From NCBI GenBank assembly GCA_014804795.1, contig JAAUZC010000035.1, positions 19,459 through 83,458 of the forward strand: a stretch of DNA of 64,000 bases, written 5' to 3'. The translations under genes were made by a program, and so were the position numbers. This stretch comes from Lachnospiraceae bacterium (lineage in GTDB: Bacteria > Bacillota > Clostridia > Lachnospirales > Lachnospiraceae). The notes beneath the pieces were generated by a model. It saw only the letters and a program-made list of their open reading frames with translations. It ran no database searches and was not told where the DNA came from. Shown here one piece after another: positions 15,781-24,317 of the stretch (its first letter is position 1; the number at the start of each line of letters is the position of its first letter).

Positions 15781-16664
15781 ACTATTACTCATTAAACGAG
15801 TATCTGCAGGATACTTTCGGAGAAAAAGTATATAAAATCGCACTGGACGGAGGTTTTACCTGTCCGAACAGAGACGGTACACTGGATACAAGAGGATGCA
15901 TTTTTTGCTCAGGTGCCGGTTCCGGGGAATTTGCCGGAAAGCCGGAAGATTCGATCACCGCTCAGATTGAAAAAGGGAAAGAGAGATTACGGGGAAAAGT
16001 AAAAAACGGAAAATATATTGCCTATTTTCAGGCATTTACCAGTACCTATGCACCGGTTGAAAAGCTAAGGCGGCTTTATGAGGAGGCGGTATCCCATCCG
16101 GACATTATAGCATTGTCTGTTGCGACCAGACCGGACTGTCTTTCCAAAGAGGTTATATTACTGCTGCAGGAAATGAATGAGATAAAACCGGTGTGGGTGG
16201 AACTCGGACTGCAGACGATCCATGAAAAAACAGCAAAATATATCCGGAGAGGATATCCGCTGTCAGTTTATGATGAGGCTGTAAAAAAGTTGAAAAAGGC
16301 AGGCATGCAGGTGATCGTCCATGTGATTCTCGGGCTTCCCGGGGAAGCGGCGAAAGATTGTAAAGAAACGGTATCTTATGTCGGAAAAAGCGGTGCGGAC
16401 GGGATAAAACTGCAGCTGCTGCATGTGATCAGAGGAACAGATCTGGAAAAGGATTATCGGGAAGGAAAATGCAGGGTGATGGAGATGGAGGAATATGTCG
16501 CTCTGGTGGCGGATTGTATCGCATTACTGCCGGAGAGGATGGTCATTCACCGCATGACCGGGGACGGGGATAAAAGAACCCTGATCGCACCCAAATGGAG
16601 CATGGATAAAAAGAGAGTGCTGAATGCATTACATAAGGCGATAAGAGAAAAGGAGAGGGTATGA
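15777..16664 (+). CDS. TIGR01212-family radical SAM protein (YhcC-like)
   Basis: 295 aa. Radical SAM enzyme; the [4Fe-4S]-binding cysteines are in GGFTCPNRDGTLDTRGCIFC (Cys 29, 41, 44). The motifs SVATRPDCLSKEVI and VHVILGLPGEAAKD mark the TIM-barrel part. The substrate of YhcC is unknown. It overlaps ogt by 4 nt upstream and dus by 4 nt downstream, so translation is likely coupled; co-occurrence with a dihydrouridine synthase hints at RNA modification, which is inference only. Confidence 0.9.
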   Translation: MNYYSLNEYLQDTFGEKVYKIALDGGFTCPNRDGTLDTRGCIFCSGAGSGEFAGKPEDSITAQIEKGKERLRGKVKNGKYIAYFQAFTSTYAPVEKLRRLYEEAVSHPDIIALSVATRPDCLSKEVILLLQEMNEIKPVWVELGLQTIHEKTAKYIRRGYPLSVYDEAVKKLKKAGMQVIVHVILGLPGEAAKDCKETVSYVGKSGADGIKLQLLHVIRGTDLEKDYREGKCRVMEMEEYVALVADCIALLPERMVIHRMTGDGDKRTLIAPKWSMDKKRVLNALHKAIREKERV

Positions 16665-17620
16665 TGCAGTTTTATCTGGCTCCGATGGAAGAGGTTACGG
16701 GGTATGTATACCGGAATGTTTATCATATGTTGTTTGATGATATGGATAAGTATGTTACGCCGTTTATTACCCCTACGCAGAAAAGAATATTGAAAACCAG
16801 AGACCGAAAGGAAGTGGCACCGGAAAATAACCGCGGAATCCATGTGGTGCCCCAGGTCATGACAAATCATGCGGAGCAGTTTGTCGATACGTGCCGTATG
16901 CTTATGGAACTCGGATATCATGAAATAAATCTGAATCTGGGATGTCCCTCCGCCACTGTGGTGAGGAAAGCAAAAGGAAGCGGATTTCTTGCTGATCCGG
17001 AAAAACTGGATCAATTTTTTGAAACGGTATTTTTGATGTTGGAGAAAGAAGGCGATCAACCGGAAATATCAGTCAAAACAAGAACAGGTCTGGAATTTCC
17101 GGAGGAGTTTGAAGATATCCTGAAAATATATAACCGATATCCCCTGAATGAGATCATTATCCATCCGAGACTGCAGAAGGATTATTATAATAACACGCCT
17201 GATCTTGACATATTTGCGTATGCTCTTGAGCAGAGTGGTCATCCGGTCTGTTACAATGGAGATATTTTTACAAAAAAGCAGTATGAAGATTTCAGAAAAA
17301 GGTTTCCGTCGGTAGAGCGCATCATGCTTGGGCGCGGCGTTGTGGCAAATCCGGGTCTGGTTCGGGAAATTGGGACAGGAGAGAAGATTTCCGGAGAAGA
17401 ATTACGGGCATATCACGATAAATTGTATGCAGGCTACAGAGAAGCGTTAGGTAGTGAAAAGGATGCACTTTTCAAAATGAAGGAACTCTGGTCTTATCTC
17501 GGAAAAGGATTTACAGGTGCAGACAAATATTTGAAAAAGATACGGAAAGCGGGCAGGCCGGAAGAGTATATTTCGGCGGTCAGAGGAGTATTTGACTGTT
17601 GTGAATTTTCTATATCATGA
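16661..17620 (+). CDS. dus: tRNA-dihydrouridine synthase
   Basis: 319 aa. FMN-dependent TIM-barrel enzyme reducing uridine to dihydrouridine in tRNA with NADPH. Signature parts: N-terminal YLAPMEEVTGYVYRN, the active-site segment NLNLGCPSATVVRKAKGSG (Cys about 95), and GRGVVANPGLVREI in the FMN phosphate site. The length fits the Dus family; which tRNA positions it modifies cannot be told. It is the last gene of the run and is followed by a perfect 12-bp hairpin shared with the convergent rqcH gene. Confidence 0.9.
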   Translation: MMQFYLAPMEEVTGYVYRNVYHMLFDDMDKYVTPFITPTQKRILKTRDRKEVAPENNRGIHVVPQVMTNHAEQFVDTCRMLMELGYHEINLNLGCPSATVVRKAKGSGFLADPEKLDQFFETVFLMLEKEGDQPEISVKTRTGLEFPEEFEDILKIYNRYPLNEIIIHPRLQKDYYNNTPDLDIFAYALEQSGHPVCYNGDIFTKKQYEDFRKRFPSVERIMLGRGVVANPGLVREIGTGEKISGEELRAYHDKLYAGYREALGSEKDALFKMKELWSYLGKGFTGADKYLKKIRKAGRPEEYISAVRGVFDCCEFSIS

Positions 17621-17625
17621 AAAGA

Positions 17626-17662
17626 CAGGCAGATACGGCTTCCATGTTTGCGTATCTGCCTG
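17626..17662. terminator. 12-bp perfect hairpin between convergent genes
   Basis: CAGGCAGATACG (17626-17637) pairs with CGTATCTGCCTG (17651-17662), loop 13 nt. On the minus strand it is followed by TCTTTTC, so it likely serves rqcH and possibly dus. Confidence 0.65.
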
Positions 17663-17713
17663 AATCTGTTATATCAGCATGAGAAAGGGGTGAAGCATGC
17701 AATCGTTGTTTCC

Positions 17714-19540
17714 CTAAGAAGTAACCTGTTCAATTCCTGTAATATCGGAGTCGATCATCATAGAATAATTGGTATAGTAAACCACAAATCCGGGTTTGGC
17801 TCCGCCCGGTTTTTTGACATTCTTTTTTTCGGTGTAGTCAATCTCTACTTTTTCCTGCCCCCGTCCCTTGGAGTAGTGGGCGGCAAGCCTTGCGGCTTCT
17901 TCAAACGTGGAATCGGGCAGCTCCTCCCCGCCTGTGCGGACGACAACATGGGAACCGGGCTGGCCTTTGGCATGGAACCACCAGTCATTGCCGACAGCGA
18001 ATTTGAAAGTCAGTTCGTCATTCTGGAAATTGTTTTTTCCGACATACATATGAAAACCGTCACTGCTGATATAGTGGAACGGCCTGCTCGTTACCTTTTC
18101 TTTTTTCGTCCCGCCTTTTCTGCGGATGTAGCCCGCCGCGATCAGTTCCTCCTTGATTTCCACAAGATCGGATTCCTGTTCGGCAATGTCTAAAGAAGCG
18201 GCGATGGATTCCAGATGGTCGATCTCTTCTTTTACCTCCAGGGTAAGTTTGGAAAGCGTTTCATAGGTGCGTTTCAGCTTTCCGTATCTGTCAAAATATT
18301 TTTTTGCATTTTCCGAAGCGGTGAGCGTAGGATCAAGCGGAATGGTTATGGTTTCTCCGGTATAATAATTTAATGCATCAAGAGATTTTGCGCCGGGCTC
18401 GGCACCATAACCGTAAGTGTGCAGCAGTTCCCCGTAAAGTTTATATTTTTCACGTTTTTCCGTATCCTTGATTTGATGGAGCTGCAAGTCATATTTTTTC
18501 ACGGTGCGCTCCAGAATGGTCTGTACGATCTTTCGGAGATCGGCCGATCTCTGTCTGATACGCGTCAGCGCATTTTTTTCCGCATAGTAGGTTTCCAAAA
18601 GCGCAGAGATGGAAGAAAAAGACCTGGAGCAGGCATCACTGTATAATTTCATCGGTACTGCTGCAAACTCCACAGGGGCATTTTTGTCATACACAATGAC
18701 AGGAGAAAACTGCCCGCTTATCACTTGTTTCATCAGGGTGGAAAATTCCTCATAAAGTCCGGAGCGTGCGGCAGCCCGTGTCTTTTCCTGTAAGTAATTT
18801 AAGGCAGAGAGGTCTGTAGTCTGCGCCTCTTCCTGTAAGAAACTCAGGGCGGAACGGTCTGCATCTAAATTGCTGCGGAAACAAAGCTCCTGCGCCAGTA
18901 TCGGGGAGAACCCGGTAAAAGAAGTATATAGTGCCTTATATAAGGGCATCGGTTTTTGAAACACAAGACCATGAAACGCTTTTTCCTTATCGGCATCAGG
19001 CAGGGAACTTTCCATAAATTCCACAGGATCTGTTTTTTCTTCTGTTTTCGGAATGAAATAAGTTTTCCCGGGCAGCACTTCCCTGACAGAGCTGACCATG
19101 CCGGAAATATGCTTGATGCTGTCGATGATCATGTCTTCCTTGTTGCAGAAGATAATGTTGCTGTGTTTTCCCATGATTTCAATCATAAGCTTTTTTCTGC
19201 ACAGATCACCCATTTCATTCAGATGTTCAATATCAATCTGCATGATTCGTTCCAGCCCGGGCTGTGTGATATCCACAATGCGGCCATTCTGAATATGCTT
19301 TCTGAGCAGCATACAGAAATTTGGCGCCGTCAGGGGGCTTTGCTTTGTTTTGCCCGTGAGATAGATTAAAGGCAGAGAAGCGCTCGCGGAAAGAAGCAGA
19401 TAATATTGTCCTGTCTTTGTCTTTAAAGTGAGCTGCAGTTCATCCGGTTCCGGTTGTGCAATTTTATAAATACGGCTGCCTGTCAAAAGGTCTTTGCATT
19501 CCTTTATGATGGCAGCGACTGTAACGCCGTCAAAAGCCAT
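17714..19540 (-). CDS. rqcH: NFACT family ribosome-rescue protein RqcH (Rqc2)
   Basis: 608 aa. Binds stalled 50S subunits with peptidyl-tRNA and recruits tRNA-Ala to add an alanine tail for degradation. NFACT-N occupies about 1-270, a long coiled coil about 300-450, and NFACT-R (DUF814) about 470-570 (SSDGFHMYVGKNN, NDWWFHAKGQPGSHVV). The conserved Asp-Arg at 97-98 of the family is Glu-Arg here (PGLERIMQID), a conservative change. Older annotations call it a fibronectin-binding protein. It is divergent from the SprA-like gene. Confidence 0.9.
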   Translation of the reverse strand: MAFDGVTVAAIIKECKDLLTGSRIYKIAQPEPDELQLTLKTKTGQYYLLLSASASLPLIYLTGKTKQSPLTAPNFCMLLRKHIQNGRIVDITQPGLERIMQIDIEHLNEMGDLCRKKLMIEIMGKHSNIIFCNKEDMIIDSIKHISGMVSSVREVLPGKTYFIPKTEEKTDPVEFMESSLPDADKEKAFHGLVFQKPMPLYKALYTSFTGFSPILAQELCFRSNLDADRSALSFLQEEAQTTDLSALNYLQEKTRAAARSGLYEEFSTLMKQVISGQFSPVIVYDKNAPVEFAAVPMKLYSDACSRSFSSISALLETYYAEKNALTRIRQRSADLRKIVQTILERTVKKYDLQLHQIKDTEKREKYKLYGELLHTYGYGAEPGAKSLDALNYYTGETITIPLDPTLTASENAKKYFDRYGKLKRTYETLSKLTLEVKEEIDHLESIAASLDIAEQESDLVEIKEELIAAGYIRRKGGTKKEKVTSRPFHYISSDGFHMYVGKNNFQNDELTFKFAVGNDWWFHAKGQPGSHVVVRTGGEELPDSTFEEAARLAAHYSKGRGQEKVEIDYTEKKNVKKPGGAKPGFVVYYTNYSMMIDSDITGIEQVTS

Positions 19541-19607
19541 AGTTTGTCTCCTCTTTATGCCAATAGGAAAGAACTTCGGGGGGTCGAGTTCGCGAAGCGA
19601 ATCTCGT

Positions 19608-19629
19608 AAGCGAGCTTGCTCGCTTTTTT
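19608..19629 (+). terminator. Terminator-like hairpin in the divergent gap
   Basis: AAGCGAG (19608-19614) pairs with CTCGCTT (19619-19625), followed by TTTTTA. A second imperfect hairpin (GAGTTCGC with GCGAATCTC) precedes it. No plus-strand gene lies just upstream, so it may end a short transcript or be a dispersed repeat. Confidence 0.55.
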
Positions 19630-19687
19630 ATAGTAACATCACAGGCAGAAAATATCAAATTTATTTCCGAAAAACAAGATAAGGTAT

Positions 19688-19715
19688 TTTACATTTCTTA
19701 TTTTTGTGCTACAAT
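19688..19715 (+). promoter_or_regulatory. Probable promoter of the SprA-like gene
   Basis: TTTACA (19688-19693) and TACAAT (19710-19715), spacer 16 bp, about 80 bp before the start codon. Confidence 0.55.
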
Positions 19716-19793
19716 TTGAGTAAATCAGGATTTTCAGACAGCAGATGCGTCTGGCAGAAACAATATGTCTGCAACATACACAGGTGTAAGAAT

Positions 19794-20363
19794 ATGAATA
19801 TTGAAGGATTACAAAATCCATATGAAGCCGCATGGCAGAAAGTTTGGGGGCGCCCCGGTGAAGAGGCGGTCCTTGTTATCGCGCCCGGAATGCCGGGAAC
19901 CGATAGACCGGATGAAAAAAGTGTATCGGGTGTTTCAGGAGCCGAGAAAACCGGAGCAGTTTCCGGAGATAAGGATTCCGTAAGAAAACCGGGCAGAGCT
20001 TCTTCGCCGGAAGAATGCCAGACCTGTAAGGAACGGAAATATCAGGACGGCTCTGATGAAAATGTTTCTTTTAAATCGGCACAGCATATTTCGCCGGCCA
20101 GTGCAGGAGCCAGAGTGCGCGCCCATGAAGGAGAACATGTGTCGAATGCATACACCAAGGCGCAGGAAGAGGGCGGTAAAGTACTGCAGGCTTCTGTCAG
20201 CATCAAGACAGCTATCTGTCCGGAGTGCGGCAGAACTTATGTGGCGGGCGGCACTACCCGCACAAAGATCAGTTATCCGAATGAGGATAACCCTTACCAG
20301 AAAGAAAGGAAGTTCCAGCAGGGCATGGGATTTCGGGGTGACAACATAGATATGACGGTTTAA
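19794..20363 (+). CDS. SprA-related putative metalloprotease
   Basis: 189 aa. The zincin motif HEGEH (about 111-115) lies in the conserved block ISPASAGARVRAHEGEHVSN of the SprA-related family. Two CxxC pairs flank it: CQTC (about 75-78) and CPEC (about 142-145), suggesting a structural metal site or disulphides. No signal peptide or membrane segment is visible; the first 70 residues are low-complexity. Substrate and location are unknown. The start at 19794 has only a weak AGGTG upstream. Its stop overlaps an upstream in-frame ATG of the yicC frame, so coupling to the housekeeping operon is possible. Confidence 0.7.
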   Translation: MNIEGLQNPYEAAWQKVWGRPGEEAVLVIAPGMPGTDRPDEKSVSGVSGAEKTGAVSGDKDSVRKPGRASSPEECQTCKERKYQDGSDENVSFKSAQHISPASAGARVRAHEGEHVSNAYTKAQEEGGKVLQASVSIKTAICPECGRTYVAGGTTRTKISYPNEDNPYQKERKFQQGMGFRGDNIDMTV

Positions 20364-20401
20364 TGACCGTAAAAGAAAACCACAAAAGAAGGGCAAAAAC
20401 C

Positions 20402-21280
20402 ATGATCAAAAGCATGACCGGCTTCGGCAGATGCGAGGTGACAGGGGAAGACCGGAAGCTGACGGTGGAAATGAAATCCGTCAATCACCGGTATCTCGAT
20501 GTCAACATCAAGATGCCGAAGAAGTTAAACTTTTTTGAAACGGCTATCAGAACAGAGTTAAAAAACTATATCACCCGCGGCAAGGTAGATCTTTTTATTA
20601 CGTATGAGGATTACAGTGAAAGCAGCGGTTCCTTAAAATATAATAAGGCGCTGGCGAAAGAGTATTTGACATATCTGCGTCAGATGGCGGAGGAATTTGA
20701 ATTAGATGACGATATCCGGGTTTCCACGCTTTCCAGATATCCGGAAGTATTTGTGATGGAAGAGCAGAGTATCGATGAGGAAGAACTCTGGAAAGATTTG
20801 CAGAGCGCTTTGAAGGGAGCAGCGGAAAATTTTGTGAATACAAGGATTGCGGAGGGCGAGAATCTGCTGAAAGATTTAAATGCCAAGCTGGATCTGATGC
20901 TTTCCCATGTGGACTATATTACGGAGCGTTCCCCGAAGCTGATTGCGGAATACAAAGCGAAACTGCGGGAAAAAGTAAAAGAGCTGTTGGAGGATGTTCA
21001 CATCGACGAAAACCGTCTTTATATGGAAGTGACGATCTTTGCAGACAAGGTCTGTGTGGATGAGGAGTTAGTTCGTCTGCGCAGCCATGTGGAGAGCACG
21101 AAAAAGACCCTTTCGTCAGGCGGCAGTATCGGAAGAAAGCTTGATTTCATCGCACAGGAGATGAACCGGGAAGCCAATACGATTTTATCCAAGGCAAACG
21201 ATCTGGAGATTTCCGCGAGAGCGATTGAATTAAAGAATGAAATAGAAAAAGTGAGGGAGCAGATTCAGAACATTGAGTAA
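20402..21280 (+). CDS. yicC: YicC family endoribonuclease
   Basis: 292 aa. YicC/YloC family RNase known to cleave small RNAs in E. coli. N-terminal IKSMTGFGRCEVTGEDRKLTVEMKSVNHRYLD and C-terminal FIAQEMNREANTILSKAN match the two family halves. The ATG at 20402 is chosen over an upstream in-frame ATG at 20363 because the family begins with M-I-K-S-M-T-G-F-G. It heads the cluster yicC-remA-gmk-rpoZ typical of Firmicutes; the next gene starts within its last codons. Confidence 0.9.
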   Translation: MIKSMTGFGRCEVTGEDRKLTVEMKSVNHRYLDVNIKMPKKLNFFETAIRTELKNYITRGKVDLFITYEDYSESSGSLKYNKALAKEYLTYLRQMAEEFELDDDIRVSTLSRYPEVFVMEEQSIDEEELWKDLQSALKGAAENFVNTRIAEGENLLKDLNAKLDLMLSHVDYITERSPKLIAEYKAKLREKVKELLEDVHIDENRLYMEVTIFADKVCVDEELVRLRSHVESTKKTLSSGGSIGRKLDFIAQEMNREANTILSKANDLEISARAIELKNEIEKVREQIQNIE

Positions 21281-21533
21281 ACTGATTCATATCGGATTCG
21301 GCAATATGATAAATGCCGATAAGATCATAGCGATCGTCTGTCCGGATTCCGCACCGGTTAAACGACTGGTGCAGGGGGCAAAAGAAGGGCGGACGGCGAT
21401 CGATGCAACACAGGGGCGCAAGACAAAAGCAGTGTTGGTCATGGAAAACGGCAGTGTGGTACTGTCGGCCCTGACACCGGAAACTCTTGCGGGAAGAGCC
21501 GGTGTTATGATTGAAACGACAAAAGAGGAATGA
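21273..21533 (+). CDS. remA: RemA-like regulator (DUF370)
   Basis: 86 aa, beginning with TTG. In Bacillus, RemA is a DNA-binding activator of matrix and osmoprotection genes; clostridial homologues are conserved next to yicC and gmk. The sequence LIHIGFGNMINADKIIAIV, then PVKRLVQGAKEGRTAIDATQGRKTKAV is the family signature. It overlaps yicC by 8 nt and the gmk frame by 4 nt, so tight translational coupling is expected. Confidence 0.85.
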   Translation: MSKLIHIGFGNMINADKIIAIVCPDSAPVKRLVQGAKEGRTAIDATQGRKTKAVLVMENGSVVLSALTPETLAGRAGVMIETTKEE

Positions 21534-21544
21534 CGGAGGGGCAG

Positions 21545-22183
21545 ATGGAAAAAAGGGGACTTTTGATCGTGGTTTCAGGTTTTGCGGGTTCCGGTAAAGG
21601 GACGCTTATGAAAAGACTGATGGGGGATTATGAAAATTATGCCCTGTCTGTTTCTATGACGACAAGAGATCCCAGACCCGGCGAAGTGCACGGCAGGGAA
21701 TATTTTTTTGTGTCGAAAGAGGAGTTTGAACAGAAAATACATGAGGGCGGATTGATTGAATATGCATCTTATGTGGAACACTATTACGGAACGCCGAAAG
21801 ATTATGTGGAAGAACAGATGGCGGCGGGAAAAGATGTCATTCTGGAAATAGAGATTCAGGGGGCGTTAAAAGTGAAAGAGCGTTTCCCGGATGCAGTTTT
21901 GATTTTTGTGCTGCCGCCGAGCATAGAAGAACTGTATCGGAGATTAAAGACGCGGGGAACGGAAACGGAAGATGTCATCAGAAAAAGGATGGGGCGGGCG
22001 GCAGAAGAGGTCTGTGCTATTGACAAGTATGATTACATTATGATAAATGATGAGGTGGAGAAAAGTGTAAAACGACTCCACGGCATTATTGAGGCCGCCC
22101 ATTATACACCGGGCAGGAATGAGGAGTTTATCCAGACCATTAAGAATGGTCTTACCATCAAAGATGTTCTGGAGAAGTTATGA
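21545..22183 (+). CDS. gmk: Guanylate kinase
   Basis: 212 aa. Converts GMP and ATP to GDP and ADP. P-loop GFAGSGKGT (about 12-20) and the GMP-binding TTRDPRPGEVHGREYFFV and YGTPKDYVEEQ segments are present. Instead of the common GPSGAGKGT the loop reads GFAGSGKGT, still fitting the Walker A rule. The start at 21545 is set by GGAGGGG just before it; an upstream ATG at 21530 overlaps the remA stop and is an alternative. Confidence 0.95.
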   Translation: MEKRGLLIVVSGFAGSGKGTLMKRLMGDYENYALSVSMTTRDPRPGEVHGREYFFVSKEEFEQKIHEGGLIEYASYVEHYYGTPKDYVEEQMAAGKDVILEIEIQGALKVKERFPDAVLIFVLPPSIEELYRRLKTRGTETEDVIRKRMGRAAEEVCAIDKYDYIMINDEVEKSVKRLHGIIEAAHYTPGRNEEFIQTIKNGLTIKDVLEKL

Positions 22184-22196
22184 AAGGAGAAAATTA

Positions 22197-22439
22197 ATGT
22201 TACATCCATCTTATGCAGACTTGATGAAAGTAGTAAACAGCGAGGTAGAACCGGGAGAAGCGCCTGTTGTCAACAGCAGGTATTCCATCGTGATGGCAAC
22301 GGCAAAACGGGCGAGACAGATTATCGCAGGGGATGAACCCTTGACAGGTGATCTGTCTACGGAAAAACCCCTTTCTATTGCCGTCAGTGAGCTGGAGCAG
22401 GGCAAGATCCATATTTTGAATGAAGAGGAAGAAGCTTAA
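22197..22439 (+). CDS. rpoZ: DNA-directed RNA polymerase omega subunit
   Basis: 80 aa. Binds the beta-prime subunit and aids RNA polymerase assembly. MLHPSYADLMKVVN is the omega N-terminus and NSRYSIVMATAKRARQII the conserved core. The start at 22197 has AAAGGAGA seven nt upstream. It follows gmk as in most Firmicutes and precedes rimO by 9 nt. Confidence 0.9.
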   Translation: MLHPSYADLMKVVNSEVEPGEAPVVNSRYSIVMATAKRARQIIAGDEPLTGDLSTEKPLSIAVSELEQGKIHILNEEEEA

Positions 22440-22448
22440 ATTAAGAAT

Positions 22449-23774
22449 ATGAAGATATTATTTATTTCCCTCGGCTGTGATAAAAATCTGGTAGATACAG
22501 AGGTCATGCTGGGGGAACTTGCGGAAGAAGGATATTCTTTTACGGATGAGGAAACAGAGGCGGATATTGTGATCATCAATACCTGCTGTTTTATCCGGGA
22601 TGCCAAAGAAGAAAGCATAGAAACGATACTTGAGATGGCGGAACTGAAAAAGGCCGGACAGATTAAGGCGTTTCTTGTGACAGGCTGTCTTGCAGAAAGA
22701 CACAGAGAGGAAATTCAGAAGGAAATTCCCGAAGTAGATGCAGTGCTTGGTATTACGGATATTCACAGTATCGTACGGGCTTTGGAGGAGACACTTTCCG
22801 GAAAGGCAAGAAACCATATCGGTGAGAATGCGCCGAACCCCGGAAAAAAGCGGCTTGTTACAACGGGCGGTCACTATGCCTATCTGAAAATAGCGGAAGG
22901 ATGTGATAAGCATTGCACATATTGCATTATTCCGAAAATCAGAGGAAGTTATCGAAGCGTGCCCTTGGAGGAGCTGTTAAAAGAAGCCCGTATGTTGGCT
23001 GACGAGGGTGTCAGGGAACTGATTCTTGTGGCACAGGAAACGACGCTTTACGGGATGGATCTTTATGGGAAGAAGATGCTTCCGGAATTGTTAAAGGGCT
23101 TATGTCAGATAGAAGATCTGCACTGGATAAGAATTTTATACTGTTATCCGGAAGAGATTACGGAGGAACTGATCGAGGTCATAAAGAAGGAACCGAAGAT
23201 ATGTCACTATCTGGATATTCCGATACAGCATGCTTCCGATGCCGTGTTAAAACGCATGGGACGCCGTACTACAAGGGAAGATTTGCGGCGGATCGTTGGG
23301 AAACTTCGTAAAGAAATACCGGATATCTGTCTGAGGACTACATTGATTTCCGGTTTTCCGGGAGAGAGCCAAGAGGATTTTGAGGAGTTGTACCGGTTTG
23401 TCAATGAGATGGAATTTGACAGACTGGGCGTTTTTGCCTATTCGTCGGAAGAAGATACGCCCGCAGCGCTTTTGCCTGATCAGATTCCGGAAGAAATAAA
23501 GGAAAATCGGCGTGATGAACTGATGGAACTGCAGCAGGAGATCGCTTTCGAAAAGGCGGCGGAAAAAGAAGGAACCGTTCTGGAAGCAGTGATAGAGGGA
23601 TATCTGCCCGGGGATGGAGTCTATGTGGCGAGAACTTATATGGATGCACCGGGTGTGGACGGTTATCTGTTTTTGACATCGGAAAGAGAACTGGATTCGG
23701 GAAAGTTTGTCACCGTTAAAGTGACAGGCAGCAGTGAATATGATTTGCTTGGAGTTGAATATGAATTTACCTAA
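22449..23774 (+). CDS. rimO: Ribosomal protein S12 methylthiotransferase
   Basis: 441 aa. Radical SAM enzyme adding a methylthio group to Asp of ribosomal protein S12. The UPF0004 domain has Cys 10, 46 and 80 for one iron-sulphur cluster; the radical SAM cluster is CDKHCTYC (Cys 152, 156, 159). A TRAM domain closes the protein. ISLGCDKNLVDTEVMLG identifies RimO rather than MiaB. Its last codons overlap pgsA by 14 nt. Confidence 0.93.
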   Translation: MKILFISLGCDKNLVDTEVMLGELAEEGYSFTDEETEADIVIINTCCFIRDAKEESIETILEMAELKKAGQIKAFLVTGCLAERHREEIQKEIPEVDAVLGITDIHSIVRALEETLSGKARNHIGENAPNPGKKRLVTTGGHYAYLKIAEGCDKHCTYCIIPKIRGSYRSVPLEELLKEARMLADEGVRELILVAQETTLYGMDLYGKKMLPELLKGLCQIEDLHWIRILYCYPEEITEELIEVIKKEPKICHYLDIPIQHASDAVLKRMGRRTTREDLRRIVGKLRKEIPDICLRTTLISGFPGESQEDFEELYRFVNEMEFDRLGVFAYSSEEDTPAALLPDQIPEEIKENRRDELMELQQEIAFEKAAEKEGTVLEAVIEGYLPGDGVYVARTYMDAPGVDGYLFLTSERELDSGKFVTVKVTGSSEYDLLGVEYEFT

Positions 23775-24315
23775 TAAATTAACTGTATTTCGTGTGATAT
23801 TGATCGTGCCTTTCGTAGTATTGCTGCTCGGCGGCTATGAAGGATGGCTGGGAGGTCTTTCGGCGTATACGGATTATATTGCGCTGGCAATTTTTATCAT
23901 TGCCAGTCTGACCGATATGCTCGACGGAAAAATAGCGAGAAAATATAATTTAATTACAAATTTCGGAAAGTTTATGGATCCTCTGGCAGATAAGCTGTTA
24001 GTCTGTTCGGCGATGATCTGTCTGACTGCGATGGAGAGGATTCCGGCGTGGATTGTGATCATCATTATCAGCAGGGAGTTTGTGATCAGCGGTTTCAGAC
24101 TGATTGCTTCGGATAACGGTGTCGTAATCGCGGCGAGCTGGTGGGGGAAATTTAAAACTACATTCCAGATGGTCATGGTCATTTTAATGATCGCCAATAT
24201 CGAAGCGCTGTCGATTGTGACGGATATCGTGATGTGGATATCATTGATCTTGACGGTAGTATCACTGGTGGATTACCTGATGAAGAATAAAGAAGTTATG
24301 AAGGGAACAAAGTGA
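23761..24315 (+). CDS. pgsA: CDP-diacylglycerol--glycerol-3-phosphate phosphatidyltransferase
   Basis: 184 aa integral membrane enzyme making phosphatidylglycerophosphate. The CDP-alcohol phosphotransferase motif is clear: DMLDGKIAR with G69, D73 and D77 in FGKFMDPLADK. About five to six membrane segments. The start at 23761 is within the last codons of rimO; the family begins MNLPNKLT. Its stop overlaps the cinA frame, continuing the operon. Confidence 0.93.
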   Translation: MNLPNKLTVFRVILIVPFVVLLLGGYEGWLGGLSAYTDYIALAIFIIASLTDMLDGKIARKYNLITNFGKFMDPLADKLLVCSAMICLTAMERIPAWIVIIIISREFVISGFRLIASDNGVVIAASWWGKFKTTFQMVMVILMIANIEALSIVTDIVMWISLILTVVSLVDYLMKNKEVMKGTK

Positions 24316-24317
24316 TT

